Source: Thalassotalea insulae (GTDB lineage: Bacteria; Pseudomonadota; Gammaproteobacteria; Enterobacterales; Alteromonadaceae). Taken from it: a stretch of DNA of 64,000 bases. A model generated the notes under the pieces. That model did no database searches, was not told the origin of the DNA, and saw only the letters and a program-made list of their open reading frames with translations. The position numbers and the translations under genes are program-made. Shown in pieces: positions 51,948 to 60,503 of the stretch. Position 1 is the first letter of the stretch. Each line of letters opens with the position of its first letter. Location of the stretch: the NCBI RefSeq assembly GCF_030161395.1, contig NZ_BSST01000001.1:558001-622000 (forward strand), in the 5' to 3' direction.

Positions 51948-52631
51948 CTACCCCTGGTTTTCACCCGCCGTTTGACGATGCAAGATACTGGAAAACTCTT
52001 CCATAAAGTTGCCATAACTATTTTCAAGCTTTTCAACATGATGAGTAAAACGGTTATACGCCATTACCGCTGGAATGGCCGCAAATAACCCCATAGCTGT
52101 TGCTATCAGAGCTTCAGCAATGCCTGGCGCAACCTGTGCTAAAGTTGCCTGTTCTTGTGCGCCTAATGCAATAAAGGAGTTCATGATCCCCCAAACCGTG
52201 CCAAATAATCCAATGTATGGGCTGATAGAACCGACAGTTGCCATAAAAGGTAAATGAGTTTCTAACTCGTCCACTTCTCGAGACAACGCTACACGCATTG
52301 CCCTATGGGTACCATCAACAACTGCTTGGGGCGAGTAAACATTACTTTTTCTTAAGCGAGCAAACTCTTTAAAACCGGCAACAAATAAACTCTCAATACC
52401 AAAAATATGTGCCCGGGCTGAAATTTCACTATAAAGCTTACTTAAGTCAGCACCACTCCAAAACTTATCTTCAAAATTCTGTAACTGCTGACGCGCTTCT
52501 CGTAGCACCTTTCTGCGCTGAAAAATCATAGTCCAGCAAGCAATTGAAAAGCCCAATAAAGTTAACATTACCGCCTTAACTAATAAGCTGGCTTGTAAAA
52601 ATAAATCAAAAAACGAAAGTTCAGCTGACAC
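51948..52631 (-). CDS. tolQ: Tol-Pal system protein TolQ
   Basis: TolQ is the ExbB/MotA-like stator subunit. The 227-residue product has three membrane helices (about 15-35, 130-155 and 165-190) with the conserved FMATVGSISPYIGLFGTVWG and AQVAPGIAEALIATAMGLFA stretches. Its start overlaps the end of ybgC by 11 nt, so the two are translationally coupled. Confidence 0.96.
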   Translation of the reverse strand: MSAELSFFDLFLQASLLVKAVMLTLLGFSIACWTMIFQRRKVLREARQQLQNFEDKFWSGADLSKLYSEISARAHIFGIESLFVAGFKEFARLRKSNVYSPQAVVDGTHRAMRVALSREVDELETHLPFMATVGSISPYIGLFGTVWGIMNSFIALGAQEQATLAQVAPGIAEALIATAMGLFAAIPAVMAYNRFTHHVEKLENSYGNFMEEFSSILHRQTAGENQG

Positions 52632-53031
52632 CTTTTAATGCTCCTAATATAGTGTTTGGGATAGCGCATGGCTTAGCACGTTGCAGATCAATATACGCAA
52701 CAAGTACTTCAATGTGACACAAAATCATCCCTTGTTGATTGGTAATGTGTTGAGAAAATTTAACACTTGCACGTTTTAATTCACTAATGACAGAAGTCAC
52801 GGTAAGTAAATCATCCAGCTTTGCGGCGGCCATATTATCCATTTCAAGCTTTCTGACCACAAAACCACAATTTTGTTCTAAAAAAAATGACTGTTCAATG
52901 CCGAGTTCTCTTAACCATTCAGTACGCGCGCGTTCACAAAAATTTAAATAATTGGCATGATAAACATTACCACCGGCATCGGTGTCTTCATAATAGACAC
53001 GTAAATGATATTCTTGTTTTGGTAGAGACAT
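52621..53031 (-). CDS. ybgC: Acyl-CoA thioester hydrolase YbgC
   Basis: YbgC is a hot-dog-fold thioesterase, cytoplasmic and linked to phospholipid metabolism, that precedes tolQ in many proteobacteria. The 136-residue product shows the active-site motif RVYYEDTDAGGNVYHANYLN (Asp at about residue 17), FCERARTEWLRELG and LTVTSVISELKRASVKF. It is the first gene of the tol operon here; its promoter must lie upstream in the 512-nt gap. Confidence 0.94.
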   Translation of the reverse strand: MSLPKQEYHLRVYYEDTDAGGNVYHANYLNFCERARTEWLRELGIEQSFFLEQNCGFVVRKLEMDNMAAAKLDDLLTVTSVISELKRASVKFSQHITNQQGMILCHIEVLVAYIDLQRAKPCAIPNTILGALKGVS

Positions 53032-53243
53032 TACTATAAGTATGGCTTTTTACATCGTTATTTTTGCAAGATATAGTAATAGATTAACCAGGGGTCTCAC
53101 AAGCCTTAATCACGCAGTTTGTCCGTATTTTCACCTGAAATATCAAGAAATAATTATCTCAAAAGTTTATCTGACAACTTATTAACTTACGATTAACATC
53201 AATACATTAGTTTTTCTAATGCGAAAATGGTAATTTTTTTAGT

Positions 53244-53453
53244 TTGTCAAAAATTAGAGTATTCACTTAAAATACACTTGTTTTCTGAGCTAGCGCACAA
53301 ATAAAACAACTAAACCCCTGATGTTTTATTTTAGCCAGATATTTAAGTGAAGAGATAGTCACTATTTCTTCTCTCTGACATACTTCCTGGAATACAAATT
53401 CCTTCTAGCAACTTGAAATTTAAGTTGGCCCGCTATTTAGCGGGCTTTTTTTT
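53244..53453 (+). ncRNA. Candidate small RNA between ybgC and ruvB
   Basis: On the plus strand a promoter-like TTGTCA (53244-53249), 18-nt spacer, TAAAAT (53268-53273) is followed about 155 nt later by a strong terminator: GCCCGC-TATTTA-GCGGGC (53428-53445) and eight T. The implied RNA from about 53280 is about 174 nt and contains further small hairpins: GGAAT-ACAA-ATTCC (53389-53402) and AACTT-GAAATTT-AAGTT (53410-53426). No coding frame fits, and both flanking genes are on the other strand, so the terminator serves no known gene. Family not recognised. The remaining parts of 53032-53543 hold nothing else visible. Confidence 0.55.
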
Positions 53454-53543
53454 ATCTGAAATTTAATATGATTTTGATAAGGGGATAACCATAGCCAGAT
53501 TCACTACTTAGGGTTAAAGCAGCTTAAGGTTATAATTAGTTCG

Positions 53544-54545
53544 TTAAGACTTAGTTAAACCAAAATGTTGATAGGCGCGCTCGGTAGCTATTCGGCCACG
53601 AGGTGTGCGTTGTAAAAAACCTTGTTGAATTAAAAATGGTTCAAGCACATCTTCTATCGTCTCACGCTCTTCCCCTATTGCAGCCGCTAAATTATCTAAT
53701 CCCACTGGACCGCCGATAAACTTTTCAATAATTGCTTTAAGCAGCTTTCTGTCCATAATATCAAAGCCTTCCTTATCCACTTCCAGCATATCGAGCGCAT
53801 CAGCTGCGGTTTGCTGGCAAACATTACCTTCAGTCTTAACATCGGCATAATCACGCACTCGACGCAATAAACGATTAGCTATTCTAGGGGTTCCCCGTGA
53901 TCGTTTCGCTACCTCAAAGGCGCCATCTTCTGAAATAGCTAAATTAAGATAGTGTGCCGAACGACTGACGATATCGGTCAGATCTTTAGTATTGTAAAAC
54001 TCCAGCCGCTGTACGATACCAAATCTGTCTCGTAGTGGTGATGTTAACGCCCCTGCTCTGGTGGTCGCCCCGATTAAGGTAAATGGTGGTAAATCTAATT
54101 TAATTGAACGGGCGGCCGGTCCTTCACCTATCATAATATCTAATTGATAATCTTCCATTGCCGGATACAACACTTCTTCCACCATAGGGCTTAAGCGATG
54201 AATCTCATCAATAAATAAGACATCATTTTCTTCAAGGTTAGTTAATAACGCGGCTAAGTCTCCAGCTTTTTCTAAAACAGGACCTGAGGTAGTACGAATG
54301 TTTACGCCCATTTCATTGGCAACAATATTTGCTAAGGTGGTCTTACCTAAGCCCGGCGGACCAAAAATTAATAAATGATCGAGCGGTTCCGCCCGTTTTT
54401 TTGCCGCCTCGATAAAAATTTCCATCTGGATTTTAACATGGTCTTGCCCGGTATAATCCGCCAGCATTTTAGGGCGAATAGCGCGATCTACCCCTTCATC
54501 TTCAATCAGTTCTGCAGGTTGGATCAAACGGTCAGCTTCTATCAT
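53544..54545 (-). CDS. ruvB: Holliday junction DNA helicase RuvB
   Basis: RuvB is the hexameric AAA+ motor that drives branch migration with RuvA. The 333-residue product has Walker A LLIFGPPGLGKTTLANIVA near residue 60, Walker B VLFIDEIHRLSP near 110, sensor 1 FTLIGATTRAGAL and the arginine-finger region LTSPLRDRFGIVQRL near 170, then a C-terminal winged helix (IQQGFLQRTPRGRIATERAY). It lies 24 nt after ruvA. Confidence 0.98.
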   Translation of the reverse strand: MIEADRLIQPAELIEDEGVDRAIRPKMLADYTGQDHVKIQMEIFIEAAKKRAEPLDHLLIFGPPGLGKTTLANIVANEMGVNIRTTSGPVLEKAGDLAALLTNLEENDVLFIDEIHRLSPMVEEVLYPAMEDYQLDIMIGEGPAARSIKLDLPPFTLIGATTRAGALTSPLRDRFGIVQRLEFYNTKDLTDIVSRSAHYLNLAISEDGAFEVAKRSRGTPRIANRLLRRVRDYADVKTEGNVCQQTAADALDMLEVDKEGFDIMDRKLLKAIIEKFIGGPVGLDNLAAAIGEERETIEDVLEPFLIQQGFLQRTPRGRIATERAYQHFGLTKS

Positions 54546-54569
54546 TTATTTTCTCAATCTTATACGAAG

Positions 54570-55199
54570 TTATAACATGGCTTTTAAAGCATCGCGGATC
54601 AAATCTTCGCTGTTCATCCCAGCCGTAAACACCGCCTTAATTGCTTTGTCTGCCTGCCCCTGAGTGTAACCAAGCGACACTAAAGCATTGACGGCATCAC
54701 CTTTAGCATTATTGACAAAGCTAGTGCCATTAACAGGGGTAAGTTGAATAGTATCAGTAACAGCGGTCCCTGCATCGCTATGCCAGTCTTTTAGTCGATC
54801 ACGCATTTCAATTAATAAGCGCTCTGCGGTTTTCTTACCTACTCCCGGTATTTTCACTATGGTAGACAAGTCATCATGCATCACACAACTGACAAATTGA
54901 TCCGCTGACATTCCGGACAATATCGCCAACGCTAATTTAGGACCAACACCGTTAACCTTGATTAATAACCGAAACAGCTTACGCTCTACTTTATTAGCAA
55001 AGCCATAGAGTAATTGCGCATCTTCACGGACAACAAAGTGAGTATAAACGGTGGCTTGCTGTTCTAACTCGGGCAAGGCATAAATACTGGTCATTGGCAT
55101 AGTGACTTCATAACCAATACCTGCACATTCAATTAATATTTCCGGAGGAAGTTTTTCTACTAATGTTCCGCGTAGTCGACCGATCAAAACAAAATCCAA
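54570..55199 (-). CDS. ruvA: Holliday junction DNA helicase subunit RuvA
   Basis: RuvA binds four-way junctions and loads RuvB. The 209-residue product has the N-terminal OB domain (FVLIGRLRGTLVEKLPPEIL), tandem helix-hairpin-helix motifs (LIKVNGVGPKLALAILSGM and IVKIPGVGKKTAERLLIEM) and a C-terminal RuvB-binding domain (DAVNALVSLGYTQGQADKAI). A LexA-box-like site lies 29 nt upstream. Confidence 0.97.
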   Translation of the reverse strand: MDFVLIGRLRGTLVEKLPPEILIECAGIGYEVTMPMTSIYALPELEQQATVYTHFVVREDAQLLYGFANKVERKLFRLLIKVNGVGPKLALAILSGMSADQFVSCVMHDDLSTIVKIPGVGKKTAERLLIEMRDRLKDWHSDAGTAVTDTIQLTPVNGTSFVNNAKGDAVNALVSLGYTQGQADKAIKAVFTAGMNSEDLIRDALKAML

Positions 55200-55227
55200 G
55201 ATTATTATTACTATGGCGCAACAATAA

Positions 55228-55247
55228 CACTATACATTTATACAGTA
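55228..55247 (-). promoter_or_regulatory. LexA (SOS) box-like site upstream of ruvAB
   Basis: The minus strand reads TACTGTATAAATGTATAGTG, which matches the SOS consensus CTGT-N8-ACAG except one base (ATAG). It sits between ruvC and ruvA, where ruvAB is SOS-controlled in Escherichia coli. Binding is inferred. Confidence 0.7.
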
Positions 55248-55269
55248 AAGTGTAAATTAATCGAGACTG

Positions 55270-55797
55270 CTACCTCAGCCGGCGCCGCACTATTTTAGTT
55301 GCCTGACCTGACATCTTAGCTAATGAGTCGTGGCTATGGGCATGACATAAAGCGACGGCTAATGCGTCAGCAGCATCCGCTTGCGGAGTTGCTGGTAATT
55401 TTAAAATAGATTTTACCATATGCTGAACTTGCGTCTTATCTGCCGCACCGGTGCCAACCACCGACTGCTTGATTTGCCGCGCCGAATATTCGGCAATTGT
55501 CAGGTTGTTACTGGTAGCTGCAACAATTGCCGCTCCGCGCGCCTGGCCAAGTTTAAGCGCGCCACCGGGGTTCACCCCCATAAACACTTGCTCAATAGCA
55601 AACATATTGGGCTGAAACTGTAAAATTAACTCAGAAACTCCGGCAAAGATAATCTGTAAACGTTCACCTAAGTCATCACCTGCGGCAAGCGCTTTAATGC
55701 AGCCACTGCCCAGATAACTGAGCTTTCGCCCTTCCTGCTTGATCACGCCATAACCGGTTAATCGTGATCCAGGGTCAATACCGAGAATAATATTCAA
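55270..55797 (-). CDS. ruvC: Holliday junction resolvase RuvC
   Basis: RuvC is the dimeric endonuclease that cuts Holliday junctions in concert with RuvAB. The 175-residue product keeps the four acidic active-site residues in context: LGIDPGSRLTGYGVI (Asp7), FAIEQVFMG (Glu near 68) and the closing pair in ATPQADAADALAVALCHAH (near 140). It is the first gene of ruvC-ruvA-ruvB; the LexA-like site lies after it, so it may not be SOS-induced. Confidence 0.97.
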   Translation of the reverse strand: MNIILGIDPGSRLTGYGVIKQEGRKLSYLGSGCIKALAAGDDLGERLQIIFAGVSELILQFQPNMFAIEQVFMGVNPGGALKLGQARGAAIVAATSNNLTIAEYSARQIKQSVVGTGAADKTQVQHMVKSILKLPATPQADAADALAVALCHAHSHDSLAKMSGQATKIVRRRLR

Positions 55798-55989
55798 CGT
55801 GTACTCTATGTAATGTTACTGCCATGAAAATATCTTCGCAGCATAAAGATCAGTCTCTAGTTATGCAATAACAAACCTTAATAATTCACCATTAATAACT
55901 CTGTCGGTTAAAGATATTCAGGATGAAATGTCCAAAAACAACAAGTATTAAAAATTATGATTTAAATCAATTTGTCTCGAATCATTATT

Positions 55990-56008
55990 GCAATTAACAA
56001 TCATTATC
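55990..56008 (+). promoter_or_regulatory. Fur-box-like site upstream of the TonB-dependent receptor
   Basis: The 19-nt stretch ending in AATCATTATC matches the Fur consensus GATAATGATAATCATTATC at about 14 of 19 positions, with a perfect right half. It lies 43 nt before the receptor start codon, consistent with iron repression. Confidence 0.6.
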
Positions 56009-56051
56009 ATTAAGATCCGCGTTTTTAAATTAATGAATAGATATTACTAAA

Positions 56052-58178
56052 ATGCCGAAAACAAAATTAAGCTTGCTAGCCTTACTCATTGCCCACAATG
56101 TTAATGCGGAAACTGCCACGCCTGACACTCAAACCGAAAACATAGAACGCCTAGTCGTTACTGGCAGTCGCATCGTTGAAAGTATCGACGAAGTACCGGC
56201 AACCATTACCATTATTAATCGTCAGCAAATTGAAGCTCAATTAAAAATATCCTCTGAATTACAGTCGCTACTCGCCACATTAGTGCCAGGATTAGCGCCC
56301 AGCACAGGTTCATCAAGTAACTCAAGCCAAACCTTAAGGGGTCGTTCACCACTGGTAATGATTGATGGAGTGCCACAATCTACACCGCTTAGAAATGGTG
56401 CTTTAGGCATCAGAACCTTAGATCCCAACGTAATTGAACGCATTGAAGTCATCAAAGGAGCCACCTCAATTTATGGTAATGGTGCGGCGGGCGGTATTAT
56501 CAACTACATCACCAAGAAGGCCGATGAAAATGACCAGCTCAATGGCAATGTCAGCCTCTCCAGTCGCTTCAGTACGGTAAAATTCGAAGACAGTGCTGGG
56601 CACCGCCTGACTGCGGCAATTAACGGTAGTATTGATAACTTTAGCTATGTGTTAAATGCCACCCATGAAGAAAATGGCGTGCAACGCGATGCCCAAGGTG
56701 ATGTGCTGGGGCTGATTTACGGTTTATCTGATGCCAAAATGAAAAACTACTTCAGTAAGTTTACCTATCAGTTTAGTGAAGATAAATCGCTGCAACTGAC
56801 CTTTAATCATTATCGCTCCGAGCAAAAAAGTGACTTAATTGATGTTACCGGCAGTGTCAATTCTGGCACAAAAAGCTATGCAATCACCGCCCCGGCAGGT
56901 ACAGAAAAGCCAGGTGTACCACAAGGACCAAATAACGATAACCTGATGCTCAAATATACTGATGAAGCACTGTTTGAACATACCCAGCTGGAGGTCGATG
57001 CCTATGCACAAAAAATTGAAAATATCTTCTTTTACTCGCCGGTTTTATCTAACCCGAGTGAAGGTTATAACGGCGGTCAGTCACTGATAAAATCCGATAA
57101 AAAAGGCTTAAGATTAACTCTGAACAGCCAGCTGGAGTGGGATAACCTAGAAGCAACCCTGATTTATGGCGTAGACGCATTACAAGATGTTACCTCGCAG
57201 CCCTTGGTCGATGGTCGTAAATGGGTGCCGGAAATGGATATGGAAAATCTGGCCGCCTTTTTACAAACGAAATGGCTGTATAACGATGATTTGATTATTA
57301 AAGCCGGCATCAGGCGTGAAGAAATAGATCTCGGGGTTGATGACTACAGCACATTAAAATTATGCCGCACCGCAGACACCTGCTCCATTCCCGTTGACGT
57401 AACAGGCGACACCCTAAATTATCGCGCCACCACTTACAATTTTGGTGTCCGTTATAATCTAATGTCATCATTTCAACCATTTGCCAACTACTCTCAAGGC
57501 GCGGACATTTCAGATATTGGCCGACTGCTGCGCACCGCAACAGTTACCGATATTGGTTTGATCCACACCCAGGCGTCAATCATAGATAATTATGAACTTG
57601 GTTTTATCTCTGATATTGACAATTTACACCTAGAATTTTCCGCATATCGCAGCACCTCTGAACTTGGTACCACTAATAAGTACGATGAAGCAACCGGTGT
57701 CTATTTGCCGGTAAGAGCCCCTCAGGAAATCTATGGTTATGAAGCGCTAGCACACTATCCTTTCTCCGATGAATTTAATGTAACGGCCAGTTATTCCTGG
57801 GTAGAAGGTAAGAATACGGCAGCTGATGTTTACTTAGGGGCCAAACAAATCAGTGCGCCAAAAGGCAGCATTAATATCAACTGGCAGCCAACAGATCAGG
57901 CAAATATTGCTATCACTTACCTTTATGTCGGTGACCGGAAAAAATTTACCAAGGTCGACGGTAGTTATGTCGGCGATCAAGGGCCGATCAGCAGCTATCA
58001 TCTGATAAACCTGAGTGGAAACTATCATTTCAGTGATGAATGGTCTGCCTATTTTGGCGTAGAAAATTTGTTTAACCAGAATTACTACCCGGCAAAATCA
58101 CAAGCCTATACCTACAACGGATACAACGTCAAAGGGCTGGGCACCACGATGAACTTAGGTGTTAATTACCAGTTCTAG
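56052..58178 (+). CDS. TonB-dependent outer-membrane receptor (siderophore type)
   Basis: The 708-residue precursor has a signal peptide (MPKTKLSLLALLIAHNVNA), a TonB-box-like IERLVVTGSRI, a plug domain (about 45-160) with VPATITIINRQQIEAQL, LRGRSPLVMIDGVPQSTPL and IEVIKGATSIYGNGAAGGII, and a 22-strand-type barrel ending in the aromatic signal LGVNYQF. The layout is that of ferric-siderophore receptors, and a Fur-box-like site upstream supports iron uptake. No transport or synthesis genes lie beside it, so the ligand is unknown. Confidence 0.9.
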   Translation: MPKTKLSLLALLIAHNVNAETATPDTQTENIERLVVTGSRIVESIDEVPATITIINRQQIEAQLKISSELQSLLATLVPGLAPSTGSSSNSSQTLRGRSPLVMIDGVPQSTPLRNGALGIRTLDPNVIERIEVIKGATSIYGNGAAGGIINYITKKADENDQLNGNVSLSSRFSTVKFEDSAGHRLTAAINGSIDNFSYVLNATHEENGVQRDAQGDVLGLIYGLSDAKMKNYFSKFTYQFSEDKSLQLTFNHYRSEQKSDLIDVTGSVNSGTKSYAITAPAGTEKPGVPQGPNNDNLMLKYTDEALFEHTQLEVDAYAQKIENIFFYSPVLSNPSEGYNGGQSLIKSDKKGLRLTLNSQLEWDNLEATLIYGVDALQDVTSQPLVDGRKWVPEMDMENLAAFLQTKWLYNDDLIIKAGIRREEIDLGVDDYSTLKLCRTADTCSIPVDVTGDTLNYRATTYNFGVRYNLMSSFQPFANYSQGADISDIGRLLRTATVTDIGLIHTQASIIDNYELGFISDIDNLHLEFSAYRSTSELGTTNKYDEATGVYLPVRAPQEIYGYEALAHYPFSDEFNVTASYSWVEGKNTAADVYLGAKQISAPKGSININWQPTDQANIAITYLYVGDRKKFTKVDGSYVGDQGPISSYHLINLSGNYHFSDEWSAYFGVENLFNQNYYPAKSQAYTYNGYNVKGLGTTMNLGVNYQF

Positions 58179-58357
58179 CCCCGCTCCCAGATGAAGTCAA
58201 CTCGCTATTGCCGATTTGACTTCATCACATCGCAAAAAGTTAATTGCTTATGATAAAAACCTGACTTAGACACATCCACTTTTTTGCCATAGCAGTAGGC
58301 ATATTTATATTAAATTTAAGCATTTCCGGTGCTTCATCATAGTTTCCTTTATATATG

Positions 58358-58557
58358 CGAAATTATGCTCCTGCAATTTCACCGTACCATACGTCCCTGT
58401 ATATACACGAAATTATGCTCCTGCAATTTCACTGTACCATACGTCCCTGTATATACACGAAATTATGCTCCTGCAATTTCACCGTACCATACGTCCCTGT
58501 ATATACACGAAATTATGCTCCTGCAATTTCACTGTACCATACGTCCCTGTATATAAA
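58358..58557. repeat. Four tandem copies of a 50-bp unit
   Basis: The unit starts CGAAATTATGCTCCTGCAAT and ends CCTGTATATACA; copies begin at 58358, 58408, 58458 and 58508. They are nearly identical but alternate ACCGTACC and ACTGTACC, so a 100-bp pair was duplicated. Each unit holds the inverted repeat GAAATT-N10-AATTTC and so can form a small hairpin. The array lies between convergent genes. Being 50 bp, it shifts reading frame and is not coding. The rest of 58179-58357 shows nothing recognised. Confidence 0.9.
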
Positions 58558-58589
58558 AATGCAGTTAAAGTTTTCACTTTAACTGCATT
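58551..58589 (-). terminator. aspS terminator
   Basis: AATGCAGTTAAAGT (58558-58571) and ACTTTAACTGCATT (58576-58589) form a perfect 14-bp stem with a 4-nt loop. On the minus strand T residues follow (TTTTTATAT). It lies 27 nt after the aspS stop and directly abuts the tandem repeats. Confidence 0.85.
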
Positions 58590-58616
58590 GATTGTGCACT
58601 ATATTGTCCCGGCTGA

Positions 58617-60395
58617 TTATTCGGATTCTTTTTCCTTAACAATCGTCTGGATGCCTAATTCTTGCAACTGTGCAGGGTTTGCTTGCCCCGGTGCATTAGT
58701 TAACGGGCAGGCTGCTGTCGTGGTTTTCGGGAAAGCCATAACATCGCGAATTGATGTCGCTCCTGTCATTAACATTACCAAGCGATCCAAGCCAAAAGCT
58801 AAACCAGCATGTGGTGGCGCACCATATTGCAGTGCTTCAAGTAAGAAGCCAAATTTTTCCTGCGCTTCTTCATCACTAATACCAAGTATTCTAAATACCG
58901 TTGACTGCATCGCTTGGTCGTGAATACGCACTGAGCCACCACCTAATTCGCAACCGTTTAATACCATGTCATAAGCATTAGATAACGCGCCAACTGGGTT
59001 TGCTGCTAACTGCTCTGGCGTTAAATTAGTTGGTGCAGTAAACGGGTGATGCAATGCATGCATATGACCATCAATTTCTTCAAACATTGGGAAATCAACA
59101 ACCCAAAGTGGTTTCCATTCATCGCTCACTAATCCTAAGTCTTCACCTAGTTTTAAACGTAAGGCACCTATTGCTTCACTCACTACAGTATAGTTATCGG
59201 CGCCAAAGAAAATAATATCCCCGGTCTGTGCATTAGTGCGATCTAATAACGCATTTACTGACGTTTCATCCAAGAATTTTAAAATTGGCGACTGCAAGCC
59301 TTCAAGGCCTGCATCACGATCATTAACTTTCATCCATGGCATACCTTTTGCGCCATAAATACCAACAAATTTAGTTAAATCATCGATATTCTTACGAGAA
59401 AATTGACTTGCGCCTTGTGGCACATTAATCACGGCAACACGGCCTTTTTCATCATTAGCTGGGCCTGAGAACACTTTAAATTCAACGTCTTTTAAAATAT
59501 CGGCAACATCAACAATTTCTAGCGGGTTACGTAAATCAGGTTTATCTGAACCAAAACGGCGCATCGCTTCACTGTATGGCATGCGCGGGAAATCACCTAA
59601 ATCTACGTTAAGTAGCTTTTGGAACAGTTCACGGATCATAGTTTCCGTTACTGCCATTACCTGGTCAGCACTCATAAACGACGTTTCAATATCGATTTGA
59701 GTAAATTCAGGCTGACGATCGGCACGTAAATCTTCATCACGGAAACATTTAACGATTTGGTAGTAACGCTCCATACCTGACATCATCAACAATTGTTTAA
59801 ATAATTGTGGAGATTGCGGTAACGCAAAGAATTGTCCTTTATGCGTACGACTCGGCACTAAATAATCACGCGCACCTTCTGGCGTCGCTGCGGTTAAAAT
59901 TGGCGTTTCAATATCTAAAAAGCCTTGATTTTCTAATGATTCACGTACCGCTGACGTTACTTTCGCACGAAAACGTAAACGTTCTGTCATCTCGGTGCGA
60001 CGTAAATCTAAATAACGATATTTTAATCGCTGCTCTTCCGAGTTATGTTGATTGGAGTCCAATGGTAATGGCGCAGACTTATTTAAAATATTAAGCTCTA
60101 AACCTAATACTTCAATAGCACCAGTTGCCATGTCTTTATTCACTTGTCCTTCAGGGCGGGCACGTACTTTACCTTTAACCTGAACACAAAATTCATTGCG
60201 TAAAGTGTTAGCAACGTCTAATACTTCAGGTAAATCAGGATCATAAACCACCTGTACTAAACCTTCACGGTCTCGAAGATCTAAAAAGATCACCGCCCCT
60301 AAATCACGACGACGATTCACCCAACCACAAAGGGTAACTTCCTGACCAATATGAGATTCATTGACCTCACCACAATAAAGACTGCGCATACTCAT
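58617..60395 (-). CDS. aspS: Aspartyl-tRNA synthetase
   Basis: AspS charges tRNA-Asp. The 592-residue product matches the bacterial class IIb type: an N-terminal OB anticodon-binding domain (EVTLCGWVNRRRDLGAVIFL), motif 1 near residue 140, motif 2 with YYQIVKCFRDEDLRADRQPE near 210, the bacterial GAD insertion (about 290-420) and motif 3 GLAFGLDRLVMLMTGATSIR near 535. It is monocistronic with its own terminator. Confidence 0.98.
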   Translation of the reverse strand: MSMRSLYCGEVNESHIGQEVTLCGWVNRRRDLGAVIFLDLRDREGLVQVVYDPDLPEVLDVANTLRNEFCVQVKGKVRARPEGQVNKDMATGAIEVLGLELNILNKSAPLPLDSNQHNSEEQRLKYRYLDLRRTEMTERLRFRAKVTSAVRESLENQGFLDIETPILTAATPEGARDYLVPSRTHKGQFFALPQSPQLFKQLLMMSGMERYYQIVKCFRDEDLRADRQPEFTQIDIETSFMSADQVMAVTETMIRELFQKLLNVDLGDFPRMPYSEAMRRFGSDKPDLRNPLEIVDVADILKDVEFKVFSGPANDEKGRVAVINVPQGASQFSRKNIDDLTKFVGIYGAKGMPWMKVNDRDAGLEGLQSPILKFLDETSVNALLDRTNAQTGDIIFFGADNYTVVSEAIGALRLKLGEDLGLVSDEWKPLWVVDFPMFEEIDGHMHALHHPFTAPTNLTPEQLAANPVGALSNAYDMVLNGCELGGGSVRIHDQAMQSTVFRILGISDEEAQEKFGFLLEALQYGAPPHAGLAFGLDRLVMLMTGATSIRDVMAFPKTTTAACPLTNAPGQANPAQLQELGIQTIVKEKESE

Positions 60396-60503
60396 TTTGC
60401 CTTGATTACTCGAAATATTAGCGACGAATTATTCGCTATTTTCTTTTAGGATAAAAATTTGCCGCCATTATAAAGCAATAGATAGGAATGTCACCTAGGG
60501 GGC

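Noticed and set aside
58358..58557. CRISPR array
   Set aside because: The repeat units are contiguous with no variable spacers, there are only four, and no cas gene is present.
58329..58923. Open frames through the 50-bp repeats and antisense to aspS
   Set aside because: They exist only because the repeat lacks stops in some frames; the 50-bp period shifts frame and no ribosome-binding site or family similarity is seen.
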